From NCBI RefSeq assembly GCF_021172045.1, contig NZ_CP087164.1, forward strand, positions 5,704,001-5,768,000: a stretch of 64,000 nt of DNA, read 5' to 3'. The translations under genes and the position numbers were made by a program. The DNA comes from Capillimicrobium parvum (lineage in GTDB: Bacteria; Actinomycetota; Thermoleophilia; Solirubrobacterales; Solirubrobacteraceae). Shown here in pieces: positions 34,368 to 42,783 of this stretch; the first letter of the stretch is position 1; each line of letters begins with the position of its first letter. Under the pieces are notes generated by a model. The model searched no databases, was not told the origin of the DNA, and saw nothing but the letters and a program-made list of their open reading frames with translations.

Positions 34368-35120
34368 TCAGCCCGTCGCGGCGGCCATCAGCGAGTGCAG
34401 CTTCTCGTCCTGGACGACCTCGGGGGACATGAACGCCTGCTTGGAGTGCGTGAGCCCGAGCGTGACGAAGATCTCCGCCATCTTGATGGCCAGCGGCCCC
34501 GGGTTGATGACCGGCACGCCGAGCGTCCTGCGCAGGTGCTCGACCGACTGGTGCATCGTCGTCGAGCCGATCAGCAGCACGTCGGCGTGGTCGTCCTCGA
34601 TCGCCGCCCGGCCCTCGCGCTCGAGCGCGGCGAAGACGACCTCCTCCTTGCCGGCCAGCAGCTGCTCCTGGTCGGGCCGCACCCCGATCGAGCGGATGGA
34701 GGCGCAGTAGTGGCGCGTGCCGTAGTCGGTCATCGTCTTCTCGTACAGCGGGCGCCAGCGCTCCCACATCGTCAGGATCGAGAACTTCCTGCCGAGCATC
34801 GCGGCGACGTGCTGCTGCACGAGGCCCGGCCCGAGGACCGGGATGGTCAGCCGCGACCGCAGCGCGGCGAGCCCGGAGTCCGACACGGTGTCCATGACGA
34901 CCGCGTCGTAGCCCTCCTCCTCGCTGCTCAGCCCGGCCTCGGCGATGTAGGCGTCGAGGATCAGCAGCTCGTATGCGCTGTCGGCGTTGTGGCAGGAGTT
35001 GCGCACCGGGACGAACTCGTATTCGACGCCCGGCGTGCGCAGCTCGTCCGGGAGCTGGGCGGCGCGATTGGCCAGGCCGACCTCGTCGAACGGGAACGGC
35101 ACGATGTACTTGATCCGCAT
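34368..35120 (-). CDS. Asp/Glu/hydantoin racemase-superfamily protein lacking both canonical cysteines (paralogue 2)
   Basis: A 250-residue paralogue of the protein at 30.2 kb. It shares the PFPFDEVGLANRA start, MDTVSDSGLAAL in place of the first Cys loop, IGSTTMHQSVEHL in place of the second Cys loop, and VPVINPGPLAIKMAEIFV near the end. Both copies replace the Cys residues in the same way, so this is a lineage feature rather than decay. AGGAG lies 8 nt before ATG. It follows the HMG-CoA-lyase-like gene by 35 bp and precedes the MFS carrier by 10 bp. A racemase name would be misleading without the cysteines; isomerase or lyase activity is possible. Confidence 0.75.
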   Translation of the reverse strand: MRIKYIVPFPFDEVGLANRAAQLPDELRTPGVEYEFVPVRNSCHNADSAYELLILDAYIAEAGLSSEEEGYDAVVMDTVSDSGLAALRSRLTIPVLGPGLVQQHVAAMLGRKFSILTMWERWRPLYEKTMTDYGTRHYCASIRSIGVRPDQEQLLAGKEEVVFAALEREGRAAIEDDHADVLLIGSTTMHQSVEHLRRTLGVPVINPGPLAIKMAEIFVTLGLTHSKQAFMSPEVVQDEKLHSLMAAATG

Positions 35121-35155
35121 GCGGTCTCCTTCGGAGATGGTGGTGGCCGCGGGCG

Positions 35156-36133
35156 TCAGCGCCGCACTGGCTTGGCGCCGCGTCGGCGCACCGGCAGCGC
35201 CCCGTCGCGGGCGAGCAGGTCGTCCTTCGTGCCGGCGCGCAGGAACCGCCCGCGCGGCTCGATGTCGAGCAGCTCGGCGATCTCCCAGCCGACGTGGTGC
35301 AGCACGCTGACGTCGACGCCGGTGTGGATGCCCATCGCCTCGAGCATCGAGACGAGGTCCTCTGACGCGACGTTGCCGATCTCGAGCATGCTCGCCGGCA
35401 TCGCGATGCCGCCGCCGATCCCGCAGATCGAGCCCTCAAGCCAGCGCACGCCGGCGTCCATGGCGGCGAGCGCGTTGGCGAGCGCCATGCCGTTCGTGTC
35501 GTGCAGGTGCAGCCCGAGCGAGAGCCGCGGGTGGCGGTCGAGGATGGCCGAGCAGAGCCGGTGGACATGCGCCGGGTCGGCCATGCCCATGCTCGCCGCG
35601 ACGTAGAGGCGGTCGATGCCGTTGGCCACGAGCTGGTCGGCGATCGCCAGCGGGCGGTGCAGGGGCGTCTCGCCCTCGTACGGGCAGAAGAACGCGAGCG
35701 CGATGCCCGCGGTGAACCCGATGTCGTGCGTGACGCAGATGTCGTGCGCGGCGCGGATCTCCTCGAGGCTGCGCTGCACCGACATCCCCTGGTTGCGCAG
35801 GCTGTACGCCTCGCTGCAGGAGACGAGCCCCAGCACCTGGTCGAGCCCGCTGCCGACGGCCCGCTCGGCGCCGCGGCGGTTGGCGACGAGGGCGCGGTAG
35901 GTGAGGCCGTCGCGGCGCGGCAGCCGCGCGAGCAGCTTGTCGGCGTCGGCGAGCTGCGGCACGACGTCGGGCCGCACGAGCGCGGTGACCTCGATCGTGC
36001 GGAAGCCGGCATCGGCGATCAGCTCGATCATGCGCAGCTTGTCGGCGGTCGGAACGACGCGCGGGAGGCTCTGCAGGCCGTCGCGCGGACCGACCTCGAC
36101 GACCTCGATCGACTCGGGATACCGCAAGCTCAT
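35156..36133 (-). CDS. HMG-CoA-lyase-like aldolase (DRE-TIM metallolyase) with altered active-site loop
   Basis: A 325-residue DRE-TIM protein. VEVGPRDGLQSLP has the catalytic Arg and metal-binding Asp (residue 18), and LHLHDTNGMALANALAAMD has the two metal-binding His. The loop that in HMG-CoA lyases reads GLGGCPxAxGASGN is GIGGGIAMPASMLEIGN here: the active-site Cys is Gly and the loop is two residues longer. It therefore probably cleaves a different hydroxyacyl substrate. It overlaps hyuB by 4 bp, so C-C cleavage of the ring-opened product is a natural guess. Start ATG is fixed by that overlap. Confidence 0.8.
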   Translation of the reverse strand: MSLRYPESIEVVEVGPRDGLQSLPRVVPTADKLRMIELIADAGFRTIEVTALVRPDVVPQLADADKLLARLPRRDGLTYRALVANRRGAERAVGSGLDQVLGLVSCSEAYSLRNQGMSVQRSLEEIRAAHDICVTHDIGFTAGIALAFFCPYEGETPLHRPLAIADQLVANGIDRLYVAASMGMADPAHVHRLCSAILDRHPRLSLGLHLHDTNGMALANALAAMDAGVRWLEGSICGIGGGIAMPASMLEIGNVASEDLVSMLEAMGIHTGVDVSVLHHVGWEIAELLDIEPRGRFLRAGTKDDLLARDGALPVRRRGAKPVRR

Positions 36134-37914
36134 CGGTTGCCTCCTCGCTGCGCCCGCAGGCGCTCCGTGGCGGCGGCGTCCACCGCCTCCGCCGTCTCGT
36201 CGATCACCACGCCGTAGCCCTCGCGCGCTCCGTCGGCGCTGATGAACTCGTCGAGGTAGTCGCGCAGGACCGCCTCGGGGTCGCGCCGCAGCGGATCGCC
36301 GTAGCCGCCGCCGCAGGCCTGCTCCCACACGAGCGTGGAGCCGGCGTCCATCGAGTAGTTCGTCTGCTTGGACTCGAGCGGGTGCTCGGCGCCCTCGGGG
36401 TCGATGCGGTACAGGCGCAGCGTGTGCCCGGTCCCGCCGCCGAACAGCCCGGGCGGCGGCTCGTAGGCGCGGTCGGTCTCCGACGTGAACGCCCCGCCCT
36501 CGACGAACGTGTTCGAGCGGATGATCCCGATGCCGCCCCGCCACTGCCCGGGCGCCGGCTCCACGTCGCGCAGCTCGTAGCGCTCGGTGCGCAGCGGGAA
36601 CAGCCAGTCGGTCTCCTCGATCGGCGTGTTGCGCGAGTTGACCGTGAGCACGTCGATCGCGTCGATGCCGTCCTTGCCGCAGCGCCCGCCGTAGGAGCCC
36701 TCGTTGATCTCGACGTGGACCCAGTACTCGGACTTCTCGGGGATGTAGCCGGTGTAGACCCCGACGCCGATGGAGCTCGACCCCGCCGCCACGCGGTCGG
36801 GCACGACCTCCGCCAGCGCCTGGATCGCGGCGTCGGACGCGCGCAGGATCGGGCACACGCGCGACAGCGCGGAGCGCGGGAACTCGGGGTTGAAGATGCT
36901 GCCCTCGCGCGCGATGACCTTGATGGGCCGGAAGATCCCGTCGTTCTGCGGGATGAAGTCCGTGAACGTGGCCTCGTCGAGGAACACGGACCGGATCACC
37001 GTGTAGATGCCGGGCAGCACGCTGCCGCCGAACGGCACGTTGAAGCCGGTCGGCACGTTGTCGCAGGACTTCGAGAGGTCGACGGTGATGTCGGAGCCCT
37101 CGATCGTGATCTTCGTGTGGACGTAGAGCGGCTCGCCGCGGTTGCGGCCGTCGTCGTCGAGCCAGCCCTCGGCCTCCCACGTGCCGTCGGGGACCGCCTC
37201 GATCTGGGCGCGCATCATGCGCTCGCAGTAGTCGAGGAACTCCTCGACCGCGTCCATGACCGTCTCGCGCCCGTAGCGCTCGAGCAGGCCGAGGAAGCGC
37301 TTCTCGCCGAGCTTGCCCGCCGCGATCATCGCCTCGGTATCGCCGATCACGTAGCTCGGCGTGCGCGTGTTGTCGATGAAGAACTGCCAGAGCTGCTCGT
37401 TGCGCACGCCGTTCTCGTAGAGCTTGAGCGAGTCGTAGATCTTCGACTCGGCCCACACGTCGTGGACGTCGATGGCGATCCCGGGGAACACGCCGCCGGT
37501 GTCGGAGAGGTGGATGGTGGACGCCGACCAGGCCAGCAGCTCGTTGGGGTGGGCGGGATCGAATATCGGGATCGCGACGCAGAGGTCCGGCGAGTGCGAG
37601 GCCCCGTGGTACGGGTTGTTGTGGATGATGATGTCGCCCGGGTTCACGTTGCCCTCGAGGCGGCGCATGAAGCCCTGGATGTAGGCGGGGATCGAGCCGA
37701 TGTGCATCGGCGTCGTGTCCGACTCGCAGATCTCGCGGCCGTCGGCCGTGAACAGGCCGCCGCCGAGGTCCTCGACCTGCTGGGCCGCCGGCGAGTAGGC
37801 CATGCGCTTCAGGGCGTGGCCCATCTCGAGGCCGATGGCCTGGAAGGCGCCGCCGAGGACGCCGAGCGTGATCGGGTCGATGCGGGTCTCGCCGCTCGTC
37901 GCGTGCTCGGTCAT
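36130..37914 (-). CDS. Hydantoinase B/oxoprolinase-family subunit (HyuB), set 3
   Basis: A 594-residue HyuB. Motifs in order: ITLGVLGGAFQAIGLEMGHA, GDIIIHNNPYHGASHSPD, LSDTGGVFPGI, GWLDDDGRNRGEPL, VEINEGSYGGRCGKDG, GQWRGGIGIIRSN and ACGGGYGDPLRRDPEAV. It pairs with HyuA through a 4-bp overlap at its start and overlaps the HMG-CoA-lyase-like gene by 4 bp at its end. Length equals that of the set 4 HyuB. It would carry the substrate site for ATP-dependent ring opening; the lyase and racemase-like partners are unlike those of the other sets, so the substrate likely differs. Confidence 0.85.
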   Translation of the reverse strand: MTEHATSGETRIDPITLGVLGGAFQAIGLEMGHALKRMAYSPAAQQVEDLGGGLFTADGREICESDTTPMHIGSIPAYIQGFMRRLEGNVNPGDIIIHNNPYHGASHSPDLCVAIPIFDPAHPNELLAWSASTIHLSDTGGVFPGIAIDVHDVWAESKIYDSLKLYENGVRNEQLWQFFIDNTRTPSYVIGDTEAMIAAGKLGEKRFLGLLERYGRETVMDAVEEFLDYCERMMRAQIEAVPDGTWEAEGWLDDDGRNRGEPLYVHTKITIEGSDITVDLSKSCDNVPTGFNVPFGGSVLPGIYTVIRSVFLDEATFTDFIPQNDGIFRPIKVIAREGSIFNPEFPRSALSRVCPILRASDAAIQALAEVVPDRVAAGSSSIGVGVYTGYIPEKSEYWVHVEINEGSYGGRCGKDGIDAIDVLTVNSRNTPIEETDWLFPLRTERYELRDVEPAPGQWRGGIGIIRSNTFVEGGAFTSETDRAYEPPPGLFGGGTGHTLRLYRIDPEGAEHPLESKQTNYSMDAGSTLVWEQACGGGYGDPLRRDPEAVLRDYLDEFISADGAREGYGVVIDETAEAVDAAATERLRAQRGGNR

Positions 37915-40001
37915 GCGCGGGGCTCCTCGGGCAGGCAGTCGATGACGATGGCCCCGTCGGGCAGCACGCGCGCGTCCATGCCCGGCGGGATGACGGTGGT
38001 CGAGTCGAGCTGCTCGACGATCGCCGGACCGTGCAGCACGTTGCCGGCGAGCAGCCGCTCGCGGTCGTAGAACGGCGTGTCGTGCTCGCCGGTCGCGCCG
38101 CCGGCGAAGAACACGACCGGGCGCCGGTCGACGACCGCGACGTCCGGCGGCTCGGGGCCGCCCTCGGCGATCGGCGTGAACTCGACGGACGGCATGAGCC
38201 CGATCGCGTAGGAGCGCAGGTGGACGATCTGCACCGGCTTCTCGGGGAAGCGGTAGAAGTACTCGCGCTCGTGGGTCTGCTCGAACTCCTCGGCCAGGCG
38301 CGTGATCGCCTCGGCGTCGAGCGGACCCGGCGGGACCGGGACGAGCAGCTCGTAGGCCTGCCCGACGTAGCGGCAGTCGGCCCAGCGCTGGAAGAGGCGG
38401 TCCTCGTGGGCGACGTCGTCTGCGTCGAGCGCGGCGCGGCCTTCGGCCTCGAGCTCCGTGAAGACCTGCTCGAGCGCGGCCGGGTCGGCGTCCGGGGAGT
38501 CGACCATCACCGTGCGCTGGGACTCGTACTTCAGGTCGGAGTCCAGGAGGCCCATGGCCGACGTGATGCCGGGGTGCAGCGGGACGATGACCCGCGGCAC
38601 CGACAGCTCGCGCGCGATGTCGGCGCCGTAGAGCGGCCCACCGCCGCCGAACGCGACGAGGCTGAAGTCCCGCGGGTCGAAGCCCTTCTGCACGCTGTTG
38701 ACGCTGATCGCGTTGACCATGTTCTGCGTGAGGATCTGGGTGATGCCCATCGCCGTCTCGGTCGGGTCCAGGCCCAGCCCCGCGCCCAGGCGCGCGATCG
38801 CCGCGCGCGCCGCGTCGGTCTGCAGCTCCAGCCCGCCGGCCAGCCTGGCCTCCGGCCGCATGCGCCCGAGCGCGACCTGGGCGTCGGTCGCCGCCGGCTC
38901 GGTGCCGCCGCGGCCGTAGCAGACGGGGCCCGGGTCGGCGCCCGCGCTCTGCGGGCCGACCCGCAGCAGGCCGCCGGCGTCGACACGGGCCAGGGAGCCG
39001 CCCCCGGCGCCGATCGTGTCGAGGTCGACCATCGGCACCATCACCTCGTAGCCGCCGAGGTTCGTGTCGTACAGGTGCTTCATGCGGACGTTCGCGTCCG
39101 GCGCGACGCCGATGTCGGCCGACGTCCCGCCGACGTCGAGCGTGATGACGCTGTCGTAGCCGGCCGAGCGCGCGGCGGCGATGCCGCCGACGATGCCCGC
39201 GACCGGTCCGGACATGAGCAGCTGCGCCGGCCGCGACGCGGCGCCGTCGACGGTCAGCGTGCCGCCGTTGGACGCCATCAGGTGGAAGTCCGTGTCGGGC
39301 GCGAGGTCGCGCAGCGCGTCGTGCATGTTGTGCAGGTAGCGGCTGGTCTTCGGCCCGATGTAGGCGTTCAGCGCGGTGGTCGAGAAGCGCTCGTACTCGC
39401 GGTGCTGAGGGACGACCTCGTGGCTGATCGAGAGGTGCACGCCGGGCAGCTCGTCCTCGAGGATCTCCTTGACGCGCCGCTCGTGGGCCGGGTTGAGGAA
39501 CGAGAAGAGGAAGCAGACGGCGACGGCCTCGACGTTCGCCTCGCGCAGCTTGTGCGCCGCCTCGCGGACCTCGTCCTCGTCGAGCGGGACGCGGACGTCG
39601 CCGGGCGGCACGATGCGCTCGGTGACGGGCAGGCGGTGGCGGCGGTCGACGAGCGTCGGCTCGCGCCACGGCAGGTCCTGGTAGATCGAGAACGTCTTGG
39701 GGCGGCGGTGGCGACCGATGTAGATGATGTCGCGGAAGCCCCGCGTGGTGATCATCCCGGTCTTCGAGCCGTTGCGCTCGAGGACGATGTTCGTCGCCAC
39801 CGTCGTGCCGTGCAGCAGCTGGTCGAGGTCGCCCGGCCGGGCTCCGCCGAACTCGCAGAGCTCGGCCAGGCCGGTCATGGTCGCGCGCGAGGGGTCGGCC
39901 GGGGTGCTGGGCACCTTGTGGACCGTCACGCGTCCGTCGTCGTCGTCGACCAGCATCAGGTCCGTGAAGGTGCCGCCGACGTCGATCCCAACTCTCAGCA
40001 T
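37911..40001 (-). CDS. Hydantoinase A/oxoprolinase-family subunit (HyuA), set 3
   Basis: A 696-residue HyuA with GIDVGGTFTDLMLV at residues 5-18, LHGTTVATNIVLERNGSKTG, IGRHRRPKTFSIYQ, LDVGGTSADIGV, IGAGGGSLARV and SAGADPGPVCYGRGG. These are the ATP-binding and Hyu-specific motifs of the ATPase subunit. GAGAGGAAG lies upstream of ATG 40001. It is the first gene of a five-gene leftward operon (hyuA, hyuB, lyase-like, racemase-like, MFS). A GntR-type operator lies about 60 bp upstream, overlapping the likely -10. Confidence 0.85.
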   Translation of the reverse strand: MLRVGIDVGGTFTDLMLVDDDDGRVTVHKVPSTPADPSRATMTGLAELCEFGGARPGDLDQLLHGTTVATNIVLERNGSKTGMITTRGFRDIIYIGRHRRPKTFSIYQDLPWREPTLVDRRHRLPVTERIVPPGDVRVPLDEDEVREAAHKLREANVEAVAVCFLFSFLNPAHERRVKEILEDELPGVHLSISHEVVPQHREYERFSTTALNAYIGPKTSRYLHNMHDALRDLAPDTDFHLMASNGGTLTVDGAASRPAQLLMSGPVAGIVGGIAAARSAGYDSVITLDVGGTSADIGVAPDANVRMKHLYDTNLGGYEVMVPMVDLDTIGAGGGSLARVDAGGLLRVGPQSAGADPGPVCYGRGGTEPAATDAQVALGRMRPEARLAGGLELQTDAARAAIARLGAGLGLDPTETAMGITQILTQNMVNAISVNSVQKGFDPRDFSLVAFGGGGPLYGADIARELSVPRVIVPLHPGITSAMGLLDSDLKYESQRTVMVDSPDADPAALEQVFTELEAEGRAALDADDVAHEDRLFQRWADCRYVGQAYELLVPVPPGPLDAEAITRLAEEFEQTHEREYFYRFPEKPVQIVHLRSYAIGLMPSVEFTPIAEGGPEPPDVAVVDRRPVVFFAGGATGEHDTPFYDRERLLAGNVLHGPAIVEQLDSTTVIPPGMDARVLPDGAIVIDCLPEEPRA

Positions 40002-40061
40002 CCCGTCTTCCTCTCGCCCTGCACGGCGCGGATCGAGGCGCTGACCTGGCGCCCTCCGGCC

Positions 40062-40090
40062 TTTGTATACGGTTGCATGCAGTCGTATAT
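40062..40090 (-). promoter_or_regulatory. GntR-type operator/promoter upstream of hyuA set 3
   Basis: TTTGTATAC-GGTT-GCATGCAGT (40062-40083) aligns column by column with the perfect operator at 42762. A further half-site GTATAT follows at 40085-40090. Leftward it reads GCAACCGTATACAAAGGCC, so TATACA could be the -10 of hyuA; a bound repressor would cover it. Control by the GntR protein 2.7 kb away is inferred. Confidence 0.6.
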
Positions 40091-40142
40091 TCGTAGCGCA
40101 TCGGCGCGGCCCCTTCCAGTGGCGCGGGCGGCTCCGCTCCAC

Positions 40143-40183
40143 GCGCGGACGTGTGGCCGCTCGTGCCCGCTCAGCGGGCACGG
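40143..40183. repeat. Interspersed hairpin repeat
   Basis: GCGCGGACGTGTGGCCGC leads into the inverted repeat GTGCCCGCT-C-AGCGGGCAC (40163-40181), with perfect 9-bp arms. The same unit (GCGCRGACGTTTGG followed by GTGCCCGCTGAGCGGGCA) occurs three times at 59.4-59.6 kb. It lies in the 248-bp noncoding stretch between hyuA and the next operon's last gene, where it might also act as a terminator for the cysteine hydrolase transcript on the left side of it or simply be a REP-like element. Confidence 0.6.
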
Positions 40184-40249
40184 ACAGCCGGACGTCGCCC
40201 GGTGAACGACCGGGGCGCTGCGTCCCGGCGGCGCGTTCCGGCGCCGCGC

Positions 40250-40939
40250 TCAGCCGGTCGGCGCGAGCGCGCCCTCGAGGCGCGCGAGCACGTCGTCGGT
40301 CTGCATCACGTGGCCGTAGAGGCGCTGCAGGACCACGCACGCCGCCTCGTGGTACTCGGGCGCGTCGGCGCCCGAGGCGTCGTCGACCAGGACGCAGCCG
40401 AAGCCGCGGTCCGCCGCGTCGCGCATCGTGCCCTCGACGCACATGTTCGTCGAGACGCCCGTGAAGACCAGGTCCTCGACGCCGTAGGTGCGCATGATGA
40501 GCTCGATCGGGCTCGACGTGAACGCGCTCGGGGTGATCTTGTTGATGACGCGCTCGGTCGGCTGCGGCGCGAGCTCGTCGAGCAGCTCGTGCTCGCGCAG
40601 GCCCTTGCGGTTGCGGGTGTTCTTGCAGATGCCGAGCATCTGCGGCCCGAGGTCGCTGTAGTCCTCGACCTCGGAGCCGTAGGTGAGGAACACGCGGCGC
40701 ATGTCGTTGGCGCGCGCCCACTCGAGCAGCCGCAGCGTGTTGGGCACGACGAGCTGCTGGATGCGCTCGAAGCGATAGCGGGCCTCCTCGAAGCGGCCCT
40801 GCTCGCGCAGGAGCCGGCCGAGCCCGTAGTCCGGGTGGCCCGTCGCGTACATCAGGTCCACGACGACCAGGCAGGTCGTGCGCGGGTCGAGGCTGACGTC
40901 GCGCGTGTAGCGCGACACGTAGTCGTCCGGGCTTCTCAC
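40250..40939 (-). CDS. Isochorismatase-family cysteine hydrolase
   Basis: A 229-residue cysteine hydrolase with Asp28 in LVVVDLMYAT, Lys134 in VINKITPSAFTSS and Cys167 in TGVSTNMCVEGTMRDAADRG, the complete catalytic set. The TNMCVEGTMRDAAD loop is common in the ureidoacrylate/nicotinamidase-like branch. Start is GTG overlapping the MDR stop by 4 bp (GTGA). It is the last gene of a GntR-MDR-hydrolase operon. It probably hydrolyses an amide or carbamate; the nearby purine/pyrimidine-type permease hints at a ring-cleavage amide as substrate (inference). Confidence 0.8.
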   Translation of the reverse strand: MRSPDDYVSRYTRDVSLDPRTTCLVVVDLMYATGHPDYGLGRLLREQGRFEEARYRFERIQQLVVPNTLRLLEWARANDMRRVFLTYGSEVEDYSDLGPQMLGICKNTRNRKGLREHELLDELAPQPTERVINKITPSAFTSSPIELIMRTYGVEDLVFTGVSTNMCVEGTMRDAADRGFGCVLVDDASGADAPEYHEAACVVLQRLYGHVMQTDDVLARLEGALAPTG

Positions 40940-41964
40940 GGGACCAGCACCACCTTTCCGGTCTGCTCGCGGCGCTCGATGATCCGGTGCGCCTCCGGCG
41001 CCTCGGCCAGCGGGATCGCCGCGTGGATCGCCGGGGTCAGCTTGCCCTCGCCCATGAGCCGCATCGTGAGCTGCATCTCGGCGGGGGTCCCGATGCGCGA
41101 GCCGATCACCCGGTACTCGTTGCGGAAGAGCTCGATGATGTCGATCGGCGGCGTCTCCCCGGCGTGGCCGCCGCACGTGACCAGCGCGCCGTCCTTGCGC
41201 AGGGCCTTCAGGCTGTCCATGAACAGGTCGCCGCCGACGTGCTCGATGAAGAGGTCCGCGCCCTCGCCGTCGGTCATGTCGAGCACCCGCTCGGTGATCG
41301 ACTCCTCGTTGTAGTTGATCGTCTCGTCGGCGCCGAGCTCGCGCGCGCGGTCGAGCTTGTGGCCGGCGCCCGCGGTGGCGATGACGTGCGCACCCGCGAG
41401 CGCGGCGATCTGGACGGCCGCGTGGCCGATGCCGCTGCCCGCGGCCTGGACGACGACGGTCTGGCCGGGCTCGAGCCGGCCGCGGTTGATGAGCATGTGC
41501 CAGGCGGTCGTGAAGACCACCTGGCCCGCGGCCGCCGCCTCGTAGGAGAGGCCGTCGGGCAGCTTGTGCGTCGCGTGCGCGGGCGCGACGACGTACTCGG
41601 CGTAGCCCCCGAGGTACTGGACGCTGAACATCTTCGCGTCGTCGCAGAGGTTCGGCCGGCCGGCGCGGCAGTGGCGGCACTGCCCGCACTCGACCTCGTG
41701 CTGAGGCCACACGCGGTCGCCGACGGCCAGGTGCTCGACGCCGGGGCCCACCGCGTCGACCTCGCCGGCGAACTCGACCCCGAGCTGGTGGGGCAGCGGC
41801 AGCGGCCAGCGCGAGATCCCGGCGCGCAGGTCGACGTCGAAGTGGTTGACCCCGCATGCGGCCATCCGCACGCGGACCTCTCCGGGCCCTGGTTCAGGGC
41901 GCTCGACCTCCTCGTAGCGCAGAACGTCCGCGCTGCCGTACTCGTGGTAGCGAACCGCCTTCAT
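40936..41964 (-). CDS. Zinc-binding-type MDR alcohol dehydrogenase/reductase
   Basis: A 342-residue medium-chain dehydrogenase, the same length as the MDR gene at 19.7 kb and clearly its paralogue (MKAVRYHEYGSADVLRYEEV against MKAVRFHEYGDASVLRHEDV). CGQCRHCRAGRPNLC gives the structural zinc Cys cluster; AAGSGIGHAAVQIAALAGA is the nucleotide motif. It starts 38 nt after the GntR gene and overlaps the cysteine hydrolase gene. Both MDR copies are the partner of a hydrolase in Hyu-containing surroundings. The substrate is not evident. Confidence 0.8.
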   Translation of the reverse strand: MKAVRYHEYGSADVLRYEEVERPEPGPGEVRVRMAACGVNHFDVDLRAGISRWPLPLPHQLGVEFAGEVDAVGPGVEHLAVGDRVWPQHEVECGQCRHCRAGRPNLCDDAKMFSVQYLGGYAEYVVAPAHATHKLPDGLSYEAAAAGQVVFTTAWHMLINRGRLEPGQTVVVQAAGSGIGHAAVQIAALAGAHVIATAGAGHKLDRARELGADETINYNEESITERVLDMTDGEGADLFIEHVGGDLFMDSLKALRKDGALVTCGGHAGETPPIDIIELFRNEYRVIGSRIGTPAEMQLTMRLMGEGKLTPAIHAAIPLAEAPEAHRIIERREQTGKVVLVP

Positions 41965-42002
41965 CGCATCTCCCGTCCGGTGTTCTCGCCTGATCGCGCC
42001 GG

Positions 42003-42698
42003 TCAGAAGCCGGCGTCTCCGCGCGCCTGCTGGGCCAGCAGGCGCTCGGCCAGGAAGTCCCGGCCGAACTCGATGTGGTTGCGCCAGCACTCCTCGGCAC
42101 CTTTCGCGTCCTGCGCGGCGAGCAGCTCGATGAGCCGCGCGTGCTCGTCGCCGGAGCGGTGCTTCTGGTCGGCGCCGTACCAGAGCCAGGCCTTGTAGAT
42201 CAGCGGGGTCTGGGCGACGCCCACGATCATGCGCTCGAGCGGCGCGCTGCGCGACGCCCGCACCACGAGCATGTGGAACTGCTGGTTCAGGCGCGCCGGC
42301 TGGCGCAGCCACTCGAGGTCGTCGGTCTCCTCGCGCGCGGCGACCTCGACGAGCTGGTCCTGCACCGCGCGCATCTCCGCGAGCTCGGCCGGCGTGGCGC
42401 GGCTGGCGGCGCGGCGGGCCGCGTAGCTCTCGAGGTGGGCGCGCAGGTCGTAGATGTCGAAGACCTCGTCGGCGGAGAACGTCTGGACCGCCATCCCGCG
42501 CCCGGAGCGGGCGACCAGGTTCTCGCGCTCGAGCTTGTGGAGCGCCTCGCGGACGGGTGTGCGACTGACCTCCAGCATCTGGGCGAGGCGCTGCTCGATG
42601 ATGCGCTCGCCGGGTCGCAGCGTCCCGTCGAGGATGGCGCGCCGGATGGCGTCGTAGGCCTCCTCGCTGCTCGATACCGAGGCTGGTGCGGCAAACAT
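42003..42698 (-). CDS. GntR-family regulator, FCD subgroup
   Basis: A 231-residue FCD-type GntR regulator. The winged helix (about 20-80) reads IIEQRLAQMLEVSRTPVREA with LVARSGRGMAVQTFS; the FCD domain shows RLNQQFHMLVVRASRSAPLE, DEHARLIELL and WRNHIEFG, with the metal-type His residues. ATG 42698 is preferred over ATG 42782, because the latter lies inside the palindromic operator at 42762-42783. The gene is first in an operon with an MDR and a cysteine hydrolase and is divergent from an NCS2-like permease, so it most likely represses both directions through that operator. Confidence 0.85.
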   Translation of the reverse strand: MFAAPASVSSSEEAYDAIRRAILDGTLRPGERIIEQRLAQMLEVSRTPVREALHKLERENLVARSGRGMAVQTFSADEVFDIYDLRAHLESYAARRAASRATPAELAEMRAVQDQLVEVAAREETDDLEWLRQPARLNQQFHMLVVRASRSAPLERMIVGVAQTPLIYKAWLWYGADQKHRSGDEHARLIELLAAQDAKGAEECWRNHIEFGRDFLAERLLAQQARGDAGF

Positions 42699-42761
42699 GT
42701 TGCCCGGTTCAATCAACCCTGTCTCCTGTTCCCTTCGGGCTCGATGGTGCCGCTCCGGCGC

Positions 42762-42783
42762 TTTGTATGCCTTTGCATACAAA
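42762..42783. promoter_or_regulatory. Perfect palindromic GntR-type operator between divergent operons
   Basis: TTTGTATGC-CTTT-GCATACAAA has perfect 9-bp arms around a 4-bp centre. It lies 64 bp before the GntR start and 113 bp before the permease start. Leftward, CATACA within it could be the -10 of the GntR operon. Core GTATGC-N4-GCATAC matches sites at 40065 and 19560 in sequence class and spacing. Binding by the adjacent GntR protein is the simplest reading. Confidence 0.7.
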
